Assembly (NCBI GenBank): GCA_910592005.1 | Contig: CAJVPP010000247.1 | Location: 1 to 38,552 of the forward strand | Source of the DNA: Funneliformis mosseae | Taxonomy: Eukaryota > Glomeromycota > Glomeromycetes > Glomerales > Glomeraceae | Reading direction: 5' to 3' | DNA: 38,552 nucleotides | In this document: positions 1 to 11,700 of the stretch, piece by piece | Layout: the number at the start of each line of letters is the position of its first letter | How positions within the stretch are numbered: the stretch's first letter is position 1 | Program-made: the position numbers and the translations under genes | The notes under the pieces: generated by a model | The model's input: only the letters and a program-made list of their open reading frames with translations | Database searches by the model: none | What the model was told of the DNA's origin: nothing

Positions 1-30
1 ATCAATAAAGCGCGTTTTGATTTACAAAGT

Positions 31-56
31 CACGTGAAGTAATATAAAATCACGTG
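31..56. promoter_or_regulatory. Pair of CACGTG E-box motifs upstream of RFC1
   Basis: CACGTG occurs at 31-36 and 51-56, both followed by A; the second is the full palindrome TCACGTGA. CACGTG is the core bound by Cbf1/Pho4-type bHLH factors in other fungi. The same motif recurs at 3165, 3889, 5179, 20333, 20914, 23613 and 28540. Binding here is inferred. Confidence 0.4.
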
Positions 57-248
57 ATTATCGCTATTTTGAAATTTCGGACTGTGTCGATTATAGGTGA
101 CAACCACCATACCTATTATTGATGTATTACAATCCATCCGCAAAGGTATGCGTTCTAAATATAGGAAAATCCAAATGAATTACATAATTCACCTCTTTGC
201 TATGTCAAATGATATCAATGACACCCGATTAATTTCCAGTTTTCGATT

Positions 249-254
249 ACGCGT
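249..254. promoter_or_regulatory. MluI cell-cycle box (MCB)
   Basis: A perfect ACGCGT lies 249 bases upstream of the RFC1 start codon. A related GCGCGTT lies at 10-16. In yeasts ACGCGT is bound by the MBF complex and drives G1/S transcription of DNA replication genes. Finding it in front of a replication-factor gene in such AT-rich DNA suggests the same control. The MBF role here is inference. Confidence 0.45.
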
Positions 255-502
255 AACAATTGACCATTTCTTGTATAAGCAATGCCAAATATTTAATGAG
301 TGCTTAATGACAATTTAATGCTTAAAGAAAGGCCCCCAAAATTTCCTCAAATGATGCTTTCCTTTTTTTGGTGTCGAAAAGTAAAAACACTTTCCTTGTT
401 AAGAAAAAGTGATTGTACATCGTTACACCGATTATTTTTTTGATATTTATAATTTCTCACAATTTATCAATTCCCAAAAAAAATATCTGCAAGTTCTTTA
501 TA

Positions 503-3500
503 ATGGACATTCGTAACTATTTCTCTGCACCAAACACAACCAAAAAACTAGAAAAGAAAACCTCTGCAGAGAAACCTTCTAAAGATACTGCTATAAAGAA
601 AAAGAAACCCAAGCGCCGCATTCCTGATTCGGACGACGAGCTCAGTGATCCCAATAAGGCATCAAAGTCAAATACTTCTACTCCATCACGTCAATCAACC
701 CGGCTTGTTCAGAAAAAGATCAAGGTCAAAGATGAACCTAAAGTTAAGGTTGAAGACAAAGTTGAAGTTAAACCAAAGAGAAAGAGCAAGGTTAAAGACG
801 AACCAAAATCAGCAAGCGAAAGTGAGGAGATTGTAAATAAGAAATCCGTGCGAAGTATTCGTTCTAAAACTACAAAATCCAATTCAAATGAGGTGGACGA
901 TGATGAAATATCTCCTTATAACAGTACTTCAGAAAACCTAGAGATATTTTCCTCACCTAGGAGTTCAACAAGAAAATCCACGCTTGTTGAAAGAAAAACA
1001 CCCGAAACAACACCCAAAAAACGACAGTCTTTTGAAGCAAATATTTCTGATGATGACTACTTTCCACCTGAGGAAGAAGCTCTGCCTACCAAGAAAACGA
1101 AGCATGAACAAAAGAACGTTGAAGAGAAATCTCCTAGTAAACGCGCTATTAAATCACCACGGTCGAAGAAAGGAAAACCTCACGATGTGGATAATGATGA
1201 CGATGAAATGAATATCGCTGAAACAACTGATCAAATTAAGAATAAAACGGGTCCAACGGCCTCTGAATCTAAAGAAATACCTCAAGGCGAAGATATGTGC
1301 TTATTTGGTAAAACCTTTGTTTTTACCGGTGATTTAGATACTTTGGACCGTGAGGAAGCTCAAGACATTGTCAAACGTAATGGAGGTCGTGTTACTTTAC
1401 AGCCTAGTTCGAGAACTTCATATGTTGTTGTTGGAAAAGATCCAGGACCAAAAAAAATGGAAAAAGTTGAACAGTTCAAAATCCCTACTTTGAATGAGGA
1501 ACAACTCTTAGAATTGATTAGAACATCCCCAAAAAAGTCTAGTTCTGATGTTGCTAGTATAAAGAAATCTCCAAAATCAAAGGCCCCTATTACGAAAATT
1601 TCCGAAGCGATTGCATCAGTCACTTCAACTGATGCAAATGGTACCCAATTGTGGACAGAAAAATATCGACCAAAACATCTCAGAGATTTTTGCGGTAATC
1701 AAAACCTCGTAAAAGATATGATAAAATGGCTCAGCGGATGGAATGAGAAAAGCTTCAAGTTTAAGAGCAAAGAGTGGATGCCTGCATTATTGATTTCTGG
1801 TCCTCCCGGAATTGGTAAGACATCCTCTGTTCATCTTATTGCAGGTCTTGAAGGGTACGAAGTGATTGAACTTAACGCTAGCGACACTCGAAGTAAAAAG
1901 ACACTGGAGGCTGCTATCAAAGTGGCGACAAAAAATACATCGATTACCGGTTTCTTTTACCCAGTCAACGATAAGACTTCAGGCAAGGCAAAAGCAAAAG
2001 ATGTACAGAAAAAGAGAACACTTATCTTAATGGACGAACTTGATGGAATGTCTTCTGGTGATAGAGGTGGTATCGCTGAACTTATCCAATTGATCAAAAA
2101 AACAAGGATACCGATCGTTTGTGTATGCAATGACATCAACTCTCAAAAATTCAAGTCGTTAAAAACCTATTGTCATGAGGCGAGATTTTCCAAACCGCGC
2201 GTTGAACAAATCAGATCAAGAATCATGACAATTGCAACAAGAGAAAATTTAGAAATTCGACCAACTGATGTTGATGAACTCATTAGAGGATCAAACTCTG
2301 ATATTCGTCAAATTTTGAACATTCTATCTTCATGGAAAATTAACCACGATTCTATTGACTATGATGAGATAAAGGCTTTAAACAAAACTAACGAGAAACA
2401 TCTTAGAAAGAGTCTCTTTGAAATTTCCAAAGATTTTTTGAGCAACGACATCTGGAAATCTCGTAAGAACACTTTCAATGATAAAATGAAACTATACTTT
2501 CAAGAACACGATCTAATTCCTTTAATGATCTTTGAGAATTATATAAAAATGAAACCTCATACCATTACTAAGTTCATCAAAAAACATGATAACGAAGATA
2601 TCAAACCAGATGTTTTAGAAAAGCTTGCATCTTTGGAAGCTTTTGCAAAAGCAGCTGATTCCATGTCTTATGGCGATATGGTTGATAAAAGGATTCGTGG
2701 ACCGAGACAAGAATGGAATCTTATGCCAATGCATGGATACTTTTCTACAATTGCACCCGCATATTATGTTCATGGTTTTAATAAAGGGGGTCAATTTGGT
2801 CAATATAAATTTCCAAGCTGGTTAGGACAAAATTCTAAAGCTCAAAAGATTCAGCGTCAATTGAAAGAAATTCAGAGTCACATACGAACCAAAGTTTCTG
2901 CCGATAGGGGTGAAATTCGTGAAAGCTATATTCCTACTCTTAGGAAGGCTCTTATAAAGCCTTTGGTTGTCAATAAAGCAGATGGTATGATCGATGTCAT
3001 TAATTTTATGAATCAATATATGATAACCAAAGAGCAATTCGACACCATCATGGAATTTAAGGATGAGCAAACGCGCTATAATGGTTCTGATATTCCCAGC
3101 ACTACAAAGGCCTCATTTACAAGAAAGCAAGTATTAATTCTTCATTTATTAATTTATTAATTTTCACGTGATGATTAAAATAATGTAATATATATTTATA
3201 TATATTTGTATAGGTATAACGCAACATCACACCCTCTTCCTTTCTTAAACGTATCTAATGTGGTTACAACAAAAGTTAATAAACCTGTTATAACTGCCGA
3301 TTTGGATGACTTTGTTATAGAAGAAGTTGTTCCTGATGACGATGATGTAGTGGAAGATGAAGATGACCTTACAAAGGATCGTCTCATTAAACAACCTTCT
3401 GCAGGACGAGGAGGAGGGCGTGGTGGAGGTCGTGGAAGTCGTGGGAGTCGTGGTGCAAGTCGTGGTACAAGTCGTGGTGGAAGTCGTGGTGGTCGTGGAA

Positions 3501-3529
3501 GTCGAGGTAGCCGTAAAGAGCGCAAATGA
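503..3529 (+). CDS. RFC1: Replication factor C subunit 1 (clamp loader large subunit)
   Basis: Exons 503-3126 and 3214-3529 give 979 residues. The protein should load the PCNA clamp onto primer-template DNA in the nucleus. The start MDIRNYFS is the conserved PCNA-binding (PIP-like) beginning of RFC1 proteins, so I chose the ATG at 503 over the upstream TTG of the same frame. A long basic/acidic linker (residues 10-260) is followed by a BRCT domain (about 265-340), an AAA+ module with Walker A GPPGIGKT (433-440), Walker B LILMDELD (507-514) and a sensor-2-like SNSDIRQ (597-603), then the RFC1 C-terminal domain. The exons join as SFTRKYNATSHP, matching the family's C-terminal region. The protein ends in an unusual Arg-Gly-Ser tail. 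It is convergent with the eIF1A gene. Confidence 0.96.
3127..3213 (+). other. GC-AG intron of RFC1
   Basis: The only GT near the exon end (3131) would leave exon 2 out of frame, reading GTA TAA. Using GCAAGT at 3127 as the donor and the TAG ending at 3213 as acceptor leaves two bases (AA) that complete AAG with the first base of exon 2 and restore the conserved reading. The 87-base intron also contains a TCACGTGA palindrome (CACGTG at 3165-3170). Confidence 0.85.
3401..3526 (+). repeat. RGG/RGS-coding tandem repeat in the RFC1 tail
   Basis: About 40 codons encode repeats of RGG, RGS, RGA and RGT, built from nine-base units such as CGTGGAAGT and CGTGGTGGT. The tail ends in RGSRKERK. Such RG-rich tails usually bind nucleic acid or are arginine-methylated. 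RFC1 proteins I know end in short basic Lys-rich tails, so this looks like a lineage-specific extension. The local GC content is far above that of its surroundings. Confidence 0.85.
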
Positions 3530-4078
3530 AGTGATTTTATAGACGGTTTTTTAGTATAACAAAAAATTATTAACATTTTTTTTTGTAATAATGATTAATG
3601 AAAGAACGTTTTTTAACTCTTTTTGTTTTATTAAAATACTCGAAGTACAAATTAATATCTTGGCAAAGTTTTGAAATTTTCAATTTAAAATAAAGTAATA
3701 AATAATACTGAAAGCGTCTTTATTAATTTTGTTATTTTATAATCTTCTTTATGAAGCTCTATATAAAATAATAACTACATATCTTTATAAAATTTAGAAA
3801 AAAAAAAATGTTTGTAAATATATATACTTTTGAAGGGTAGAAATTATCCTATATTTTCCTTTCTATTTTTACCCTTAATTTTTTTTTTCACGTGAAGTAA
3901 AATAGATTACGATTTAATGTTTAATGAAAATAATATTAACGAGATTATTATAATATAATACGAGAGAAAGTGGAAAATGATAAGGTAAAGAGTCTTAATA
4001 AGGAAGGATTTAACATCCACAAATAATTATAATAATTTTTTTTCTCTTTTTTCTTGTGGTTTTTTTATCAATCCCCTT
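3530..4078. other. Convergent intergenic region RFC1/eIF1A
   Basis: No gene is seen. The stretch holds AT-rich 3' flanks of two convergent genes, AATAAA-like signals near 3689-3705, and an isolated CACGTGA at 3889-3895. Confidence 0.5.
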
Positions 4079-4928
4079 TTAGATCTGTTTTTTTTTTTTT
4101 TAAAAAAAAAAAAAAAATGATTGTTAGATTTAGTAATCAAATAAAAAAAAACAAAAAAAAACTTATCAGCTCAAAATTACCTCATCAATATCAAATTCGA
4201 AATTGCATTCATCATCTTCTGGACCAAATGTATCGGTCTCATTAATTTTAGCTAATAAAAGGAAACATTCAATGTTTATTAGAACGAGAAATCAAAATAC
4301 ATCAAGTGGTGAAAAATATTAAAACAAATAAATATACCATTTTCTGGTAATTCGCCATATGCTTTCAAATTTCTGGCCTCTTCTGTTGTATATTTTAAAA
4401 TAACATCGGCTTTTGCGTCTTGATAATCACGAAGAGAGATCAAAATGATGTCTCCTTGATTTATCCACACCTTTGGATAAAGGAGGTTAGAAATGATTCT
4501 TTATCATACAAGTTTTAAATTTGATATCTTTTTTTTTTTTATTATTACCTTCTTCCGTAGTTTTCCACGGATATGTGCTAAGCGTTTTTCGCCATCAAAA
4601 CATTGGGCTTCTAGACGACCATTACCTAACATTTTTACTACTTGTGCATATTCTATTATTTGACGAGAATTTATAAAAAAAAAAAGGATTAGTTAAACCG
4701 GTTTGTTCATTACGAGTCTAAGCGTGAACGATTTATTATAATATAAAGAATTTACCTTGCCCGTCTTCCTTAAAGATCAACTCTCGTTTCTCAGATTCAT
4801 TTTCATTCTTTCCTCTCCGTCTGTTTTTTCCTCCCTATGAAGCGATCAAAATTTTTTAATTTTCAAATTCAAAAGAATTATTATTCAAAAAAAAAATACC
4901 AATTTACCTTTCCTTTATTCTTAGGCAT
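4079..4928 (-). CDS. TIF11: Translation initiation factor eIF1A
   Basis: Six exons on the minus strand (4928-4908, 4834-4756, 4652-4549, 4470-4338, 4251-4181, 4084-4079) give 137 residues, near the usual 140-145. eIF1A binds the 40S subunit A site and promotes scanning and start-codon selection in the cytoplasm. The start [16 protein letters not shown] is the family's basic N-terminal tail. The OB-fold includes [26 protein letters not shown] and LKAYGELPE. The tail is acidic and ends FDIDEI. All donors are GT and acceptors AG, with CTAAC-like branch sites visible (for example before 4470). The last exon is only six bases, ATC TAA. Read without that splice, the protein would end VILS instead. 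Confidence 0.95.
4087..4120. repeat. Poly-T/poly-A palindrome in the last eIF1A intron
   Basis: A run of about 15 T followed directly by about 16 A forms a near-perfect inverted repeat. It lies between the branch site TACTAAATC and the acceptor of the six-base terminal exon. In RNA it could fold and shorten the distance to the acceptor. Confidence 0.6.
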
Positions 4929-6119
4929 GTTGAATCAATGAAACTAATAAACTATGCTTTTGAGAAAGAAAATAAAGATCAAATAAAAATAATTTTATTT
5001 AGAGTTAAATTCAAAAATGAAGGACAAAACCGTTATTTTTTTTTTTTTAAATACCGGAAAATATATATATAATTTAGGTCCGGCGGAGTTTACAGGTCAA
5101 AATCACCATTACTTTTTGCTTAGTAAAAAGGGATTCCATCTCCGTCATAAATCAAATAAGGAAATAATGTAGCCTTATCACGTGATATAAAATTCAAACA
5201 CTACGATTATGATCTGTAAATAAAATAACCTTAATTTTAAAGCTACTAATTTTAAAATTTTTAAATTAATAAAATAATTTTCATATCTTAGAACAACATT
5301 TTTAAAAAAAATAAAGTTTATATGTACTGAGTGATTTTTAAGTATAGTAGTCTATTAATTATATTATATAAAATTTTTTATAATCATATTTTATATATAT
5401 TAATATTAATATTATTAAAATATTAAAATAATTTAAGTATGTTTTTATTAAATTAAGAAATCAGAATCTTAAGATTATAAATAGTAATATTATATAATAA
5501 TTATATTATAAAATTTGATAAGTCATATTATATTTATATAAAAAAGTATAAATTAACTTGTATTTAATAGTATTTATCATAATATAAATTATTATTAAAA
5601 GGATTAATATTAATAAAAGTATATCAAATAAATTGCAAAGGTTATATTAGATAGATTTGTTAATTAAATTAATAATAAATAATAAATAATAAAAATAAAA
5701 ATAAAATAAAATAAAAATTATATAATAAAAATAAATTGTAATTTTAACTATATTATTTATAACAAATTTTATAAAAAAAATTAATATTTAGATTTTATAA
5801 AGCTTATTAATTAAAAATTAATTATTAACATACTTTATATATTAATAATAAATAACTTTAAATATAAATTATATAACATAATTAATATTAATATATTTAC
5901 TAATTTTTATTTTTTTTATTTTTGAACATTAAATTTACAATCTGATTTTCACTTTTAATTATAAATTATCTTTTTTACTAAATCTGTAAAAAATTAGTAT
6001 ATTAATTATAATAATAATAATTATAAAATAAAATTTTTTAATTTTTAATAATATTTAAATAATCCTAATATAAGTTAAAAACCTTTTAAAATTAACAAAT
6101 GAAATGCATTTATTTATAA
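4929..6119. other. AT-rich intergenic region
   Basis: This contains the upstream region of eIF1A, with the palindrome TCACGTGA (CACGTG at 5179-5184) about 250 bases before its start. From about 5200 it becomes almost pure A/T with simple TAA/TAAAA repeats near 5671-5718. No gene is seen. Confidence 0.5.
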
Positions 6120-6554
6120 AAAAAAACAATTATACAGATTCATCAAAACTTTTAAATAAATATTTAAATCATAAAGAACTTTCTGATATTCAAGAAAATT
6201 TTATTTCAAATCTTGTTTTTTAAGACTTATCTGCTTGTAATATGTTTTATGTAATTGAAATTTCACATGTTAGGAATTTATTATATAAATATAAAATTAA
6301 AAGCAATTACAGCACTTTTCTATGAGCTAAGTTCAAATATGATGAAAATTATCATTAAACTCACGTTTGTTTATTAGTAGAAATGAGTGAAGAGGTAAAA
6401 TATTTATTTAAATTTTTTGAATTAATTTATAACTGTAAATTATGAACTGAATCCCACTTGTTATTATCAGAAAATCAAAAAACTTTTAAATTCACTTGTT
6501 GAAGATGACGCTAAAATTGACGAGAAATGTAAAGTTAATAATGACTATATTTAG
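6120..6554 (+). pseudogene. Decayed gene fragment, function unknown
   Basis: A broken frame reads about 85 codons ending KFKYDENYH*THVCLLVEMSEE at 6394. A GT donor at 6395 and AG acceptor at 6470 lead to KIKKLLNSLVEDDAKIDEK and a stop at 6552-6554. Stops interrupt at CAT-TAA-ACT and CTA-TGA-GCT, positions that would be Gln and Trp if C:G were restored. I do not recognise the family. A real two-exon mini-gene starting at ATG 6383 (32 residues) is possible but less likely. Confidence 0.35.
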
Positions 6555-7555
6555 TTATGTTTTTATAATTTATCGATTACTGGATATTAATAAACGGAAT
6601 GTTACAATGTACTTATGATTGACTTTTGTTTTTGTATCAAAAAAATTTTCATTTATAAGAATATTCCATATATAATTCAGTAAATGTATCGTAACATGTA
6701 TGCGATTCGTCAGACAAATAAAAGTTACAAAATACTGTAATATAGCACATCAAAAAATTATTTATAGTTGAATTTTTTTTTTTCGATATCAGAATCATAT
6801 TTGTTTAGATATAAAAAGTTTTGACTCCTCTCATGATACCCCCCCCCCCCCCTTCGAATATAGTATCCATCACCCATGTCGTTGTGATGATACTCTGATT
6901 TAATCATGAGAGTTATATTACAACAATCTTTCACAGAAAAATCGGTTAATAAATCCATGACCTTAAATCTTGGTAAAAATAAATAAATAACACACATCGT
7001 TTCTTTATTAAATGTGTGATCTCGTTCTTTAAGGTATTAAAATATATTGAATAAAATATCGTTAAAATTTCAATAATCCTATATACACTCCATTAATAAT
7101 AATAATAATAATAATAAATAATTTTTTTTTTTTGATATATTACCAATTCCACATTGGATCTTATATATTAATCAGCCCTAATGACTATTTAATATTAAAA
7201 TATGAGGAGAATTTTAAAAAAAAAAAAAATTAATTTTTTTGGGGGGTTTATACAATTTGGTCAAAAAGGAAGAACTTTGAATTGTTATATAGTTCTATTT
7301 GATAATATAAAAGCAAATACATATACATATTTAAAGAAAACTTTCTAAATGTTCGGGATTAGTACTAAATGAGTAAATTTCCATTTTTAATAAGGAAAAA
7401 AGTTCAATTTTTTTTTTTTTTTTGAAATAAATAAAGGTACAATGCAATAAAGAAAAAGAAATTGAGGTTGAATCTAATTTACAATTAGAATTCAGATATA
7501 CAGGGCGCAAATACTAAAAAAAATAAAATAAAATAAAATAAAATAAAAATTATAA
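6555..7555. other. Intergenic region with a C-run and microsatellites
   Basis: No gene is supported. A run of 14 C occurs at 6839-6852, striking in such AT-rich DNA. A (TAA)n tract lies at about 7092-7120 and an (AAAAT)n tract at about 7516-7549. An open frame on minus (6758-6997) runs through the C-run and is unlike any family I know. Confidence 0.5.
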
Positions 7556-8685
7556 TCAAGGGGTCAGAACAACTCGTATACGGTATTCATCTAACAATTT
7601 CATTAATTCGCTGTCCGCCCCAAGATATACTTGCTCCTAAATGAAAAATGATAATGAGTGATGTACTTTATGAAGATCAAACTATTAATTCAACGACTAA
7701 CCTCTTGTGAAAATGTTACTTGCGCGTTGATTGGCGCACCATATTTGTCAAGATAAAATCTTAAAAGAGAGATGTCTCCGTACCGAATGTTTTGCATGAT
7801 CAACATATTGTAAGTTTTTTTGAGTCTCACATCAGTAATGAGCCATTCATTACGACGTCCATTATTATGTGATCTTTCACCTGAAACGGACCTTCCAGAA
7901 CGGCCAGCAAATTTTGCATTCATTCTCGACGCATATCTTTGAAGGAATTGTAATTTTGGATTTGGGTTCGTCATTGACTCTGAACCTTGATATTGAGCAG
8001 ACGCGCACTTATAACATGACATATTCTGATGTGGTTGAAAATAACATTCATTACAACAAGAACTTATACCCGGTGTATTAGTATTATTAACCGGGGGTTC
8101 TAAATTAGGTGCTTTGTCGAGTGAGTATAAAACTGACCAATATGTAGGCCACCGTGAATTTGCTTGACGTGAAGCCGGTGAAACCCTATTATTAATGTTA
8201 GGTCCAGTATTATGAGAATCATTAGCATCAACAAAAAACTCGTCTAAAATACGATCAAGTAATTTTGGTGCACGATATTGTAAATGAGCCCCATAAGCAA
8301 ATAGGATTAAGGAACCAGATCTAACAGAAAGGCCATAGACATATCTAAGAAATAAGATAAGTTCTTTCTGAAAATGTGTGCAAAGATATTTGCATGTACG
8401 TGAAAAGCGGGAATATTCTTGTAAGGTAAGATAATATGTAATCCGAGTAATTAACTCGGCCGGAAGAGAAAATAAAGTTGCCTTTTCTTTTTGTTGTGAA
8501 AGAAGGGTTAATTGTGATACTGAAACCAGTGGTGGTAAAATGACATCAGCCGATGTCGATTCTTGTGAATTATTACTACTACTATTGTTACTACTACTGT
8601 TATATTGTGGACGAGAGGCAGTTCCCTGAGGTTGACGGCGTCTGCGTGATTTATAACGTTGTTTTATTGCAGAATCGGTTTTCAT
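7556..8685 (-). CDS. F-box protein with ankyrin-like C-terminus
   Basis: Exons 8685-7702 and 7636-7556 are joined in phase 0 (GTTAGT donor, TTTAG acceptor) and give 354 residues. An N-terminal basic and Asn/Ser-rich stretch is followed by an F-box at about 70-108 (LPAELITRITYYLTLQEYSR and following). F-box proteins tether substrates to SCF ubiquitin ligases through Skp1. A cysteine cluster CCNEC...CYKC near residues 209-226 could bind zinc. The C-terminus (GDISLLRFYLDKYGAPIN, then KLLDEYRIRV from exon 2) resembles an ankyrin-type helix pair. Without the intron the frame ends in QEVSR. The target is unknown. Confidence 0.8.
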
Positions 8686-8739
8686 TTTGAGTATTTTGAG
8701 TGAATAGATTTAGATGATTGTTAGAGATTTTTTGAATGC

Positions 8740-8771
<32 letters not shown>

Positions 8772-10114
8772 AAAAAACGTCAAAATGATAAGCGATGAGT
8801 GGTAAACATAAAACTGTTTACTGTTGAATGCACAACTTTTATTTGTCACAGAAAAAAAAAAATAAAAACCAAAAAAATAAAAAAAAAAAAAAAGTTTATT
8901 TAAAATAGATAAAGCTTCCATACTTTTTGATTGCTTCACAAACTTGTAAAAAGAAAACCAGACTGAAACCAGTAAGACTCTTATTATTATAAAATGCAGA
9001 AAGGGCAAATTGTACGACTTTAATGAAGTCGGAAATTTAATCAAACATCTGATTATGAATTTTCTATTTAGATTATTACATCACTGTTAACCTAATAAAT
9101 AAGTAAATTCCAAGCCACCAAATGAACCTGTCAAATTATGTAATAACGGACGAATTGATTTCTCCACAAAAACTTTTTTCAACATTATCCTTTTGAGGTA
9201 AGTAATGGAATTTATTCCTTCGTGAGATATATATGTTGACGGTGGGATAATTAAAATAAGGAATTATTCCGAGTTATATTTATATCGGAAGTTATAAACA
9301 GCTCTTCCTTAATTGAGCATTTGATTTTTCACACGTTTATCTCTTGTAGATCAGATGAGCAATGATAAAGAACAAGTGAATGGATGATTCGGAGAAAATA
9401 TAAATTGGTTCAATTCTTTGAACACACAAATAATTTTAAAATTATTTCCCATTTATAGTTCGTATTGAAGAATACAAATAAACATAATTCCTTTTAAATG
9501 ATGAGTCAATTCAAAATTATTTTGTAGATTTTTTTTCAACCTTTTTTTGGCCCAATAGAACTCGCTAAATTTGGTTAAAATTTTTGACATACAAAACGTG
9601 AAAGGTACATTCAAACAATTATTCACAAACTTTTGTCTTCCCAAAAACAGCTGATTATCAGTATTTAAAATCGGATAATTAAAATTTAAATAACGTGCGT
9701 TAGCGAATTGCATGTCAGTAGTTAATCATGACTAAACAAAAGGTAATGTCAAAGCCTAGTACGACAGTCTCCACATTTTCTTCACCTAGTTGAGAAAGTT
9801 CCCATAAATTTCTTCCCCAAATCCCCACAACCAATAACTTCACTGCGGATTGATTATATAAATATAATAAATATTGTTTTAAATGGATGGATTAGTAACT
9901 TACATAACATGGAGAACACTAAAAGCACATGAATCGGTTAGACATGTAAACATAATAATCACCCTTTATTATTTTTGGGCCCGAATTATACTTAACGCTG
10001 GTGATGATTCTAAGATAAGGATAATAAATGATCGATCTACAGATAAAGTAAAAGTACTTTAAATACCAGAATTTTTTTTGTTTTTGCATCATTTTTCGAA
10101 CATTGGCTTCAATT
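8686..10114. other. Intergenic region between the F-box gene and RER1
   Basis: This is the divergent upstream region of both genes. Long A-runs occur at 8741-8768 and 8881-8893. Open frames on minus at 8739-9044 and 9453-9713 are low-complexity or unlike known proteins. I see no supported gene. Confidence 0.5.
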
Positions 10115-11040
10115 ATGTCAACTTCAAACGGTTCACTAGATTCATCAGAATCAAGTGGGTCTAATCTTAGGGCTCAGAGAACGGCCTTTGAAAAGGTATC
10201 TACTTTATGAGTTCGCCTCTTGAAAGGAAATTTATTTATACCCTTTTTATTTTTTTTGAAATAGCGGTATCAAAAATTTTTAGACGAAGTAACCCCATAT
10301 TCTGTGTACAGATGGACTGCCACTGTTGTTATATTGTTATTATTTATGCTGCGCATTTTCACTTTACAAGGATTTTACATAGTAACTTATGTAAGTTTTT
10401 ACTTTTTTTTGCCCGTAGAATGGATCCTTTCAGAGTATCAAAAGGATGAGAATTCTAATAAACGTCGATTTTCAATTCTTTAGGCGTTAGGGATTTATCT
10501 TCTTAATCTTTTTCTTGCATTTCTGCAACCTAAATTTGATCCTTCGTTAGAAATGGATATTACAGAAAACGAAGCAGAAGATGGTCCCTCACTTCCCACT
10601 AAAGCTGATGAAGAATTTAAGCCATTTATTCGAAGATTGCCCGAATTCAAATTTTGGTATGAAAAATAATAATAATCATTATTATTACTATTATTCTTTA
10701 TGTCAATTTTCAATTTCTTTTTATTCACAAACTTGACGGGTTGAATTGAATTCTTTGTAGGTACTCCTCAACAAAAGCAGTCATCATATCCTTATTTTGC
10801 ACCTTTTTCTCATTCTTTGACATACCAGTTTTTTGGCCGATTCTTCTTATATATTTTTGTATTCTTTTCGCCATTACTATGAAACGACAGATAAAGCATA
10901 TGATAAAATACAAGTAAGTTTTCTTGATTATATGTACATAGATATTTAATTCATCTTGCTAATATATCTTTTTTTGCTTATACTTTGACAGATATGTTCC
11001 ATTTGATATTGGTAAAAAGGCATATAATGGTAAAAAATAG
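10115..11040 (+). CDS. RER1: Rer1, ER-retrieval receptor of the early Golgi
   Basis: Five exons (10115-10195, 10265-10390, 10484-10656, 10761-10913, 10992-11040) give 193 residues, the usual family size. Rer1 returns ER membrane proteins from the Golgi in COPI vesicles. A short Ser-rich N-terminus is followed by the conserved [16 protein letters not shown], two pairs of hydrophobic membrane segments, and the signature [20 protein letters not shown]. Next comes [20 protein letters not shown], then [17 protein letters not shown]. All introns are GT-AG and every junction keeps frame: Lys/Arg, Tyr/Ala, a split Trp and a split Lys. The start is the only ATG before the conserved region. Confidence 0.95.
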
Positions 11041-11690
11041 ACAAAATGTGTGTCATAATCCAATGAATCAAACAAAGCCTTTTGATTCATGTATTAATAC
11101 ACCATTTATTTTATATCATAATAATATAGTATATATTATATAATAAATATTAAACTAACTTTTTTCTCTCCTTTTTTTTTAAAAAAAAAACAATTTGAAA
11201 AGAGCAAAAAGAGCAAGAGATCGAATCATCTAACAAAGTGAATATTAGGTTGGATGAAGTCTAAATTTTTGAATTCTTTTTTTTTTATATTTACATTATT
11301 TGTATTGTATATTTACAATCATTTTCTTATATCTGTTATTATTAATTCTTTTTGGGGGTTTATTAAAATTTTTAGTATATAGAAAGAAATTTTAAATTTT
11401 TTTTTTTTTTAAATTAATAATCTATAAAGTCAAAGATTTTTTTTTAAAAAATACCTCTTATCTTTATTAAAGAGCATATAATAATAATTTAATGAGTTTT
11501 TTTTTTTTTTTTTTTACTTTTTTTTCTTCAATATAATTTGTTGCTTTTATGAAATGAAATTTACGATGTATAATATAGAATAAATAATTTAAAGGTGTTT
11601 ATTAATTAGGGATATGATGGATCATTAAATTCAATCCTGTAGAATAAATTAGAAAGTTAGCAAAAATAATAATACCACTTAAATTCACAA
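11041..11690. other. AT-rich RER1 3' flank
   Basis: Long T and A homopolymers and no open frame of interest. I see nothing beyond the probable 3' end of RER1. Confidence 0.5.
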
Positions 11691-11700
11691 TTGATACTTG

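Larger units (their letters stand above)
1..502 (+). other. Upstream region of RFC1
   Basis: This stretch holds no coding sequence I can support. An open frame at 97-318 begins only with GTG and resembles nothing I know. The region carries two CACGTGA motifs and a perfect MluI box, and is best read as the promoter and 5' leader of the RFC1 gene that starts at 503. Confidence 0.5.

Noticed and set aside
97..318. Open frame of 73 codons before RFC1
   Set aside because: It starts with GTG, resembles no family, and overlaps the MluI box; better read as promoter.
8739..9044. Phe-rich open frame on minus
   Set aside because: It arises from long A-runs and has no protein-like composition.
10207..10449. 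Open frame overlapping RER1 exon 2
   Set aside because: It is another frame of the RER1 exons and introns.
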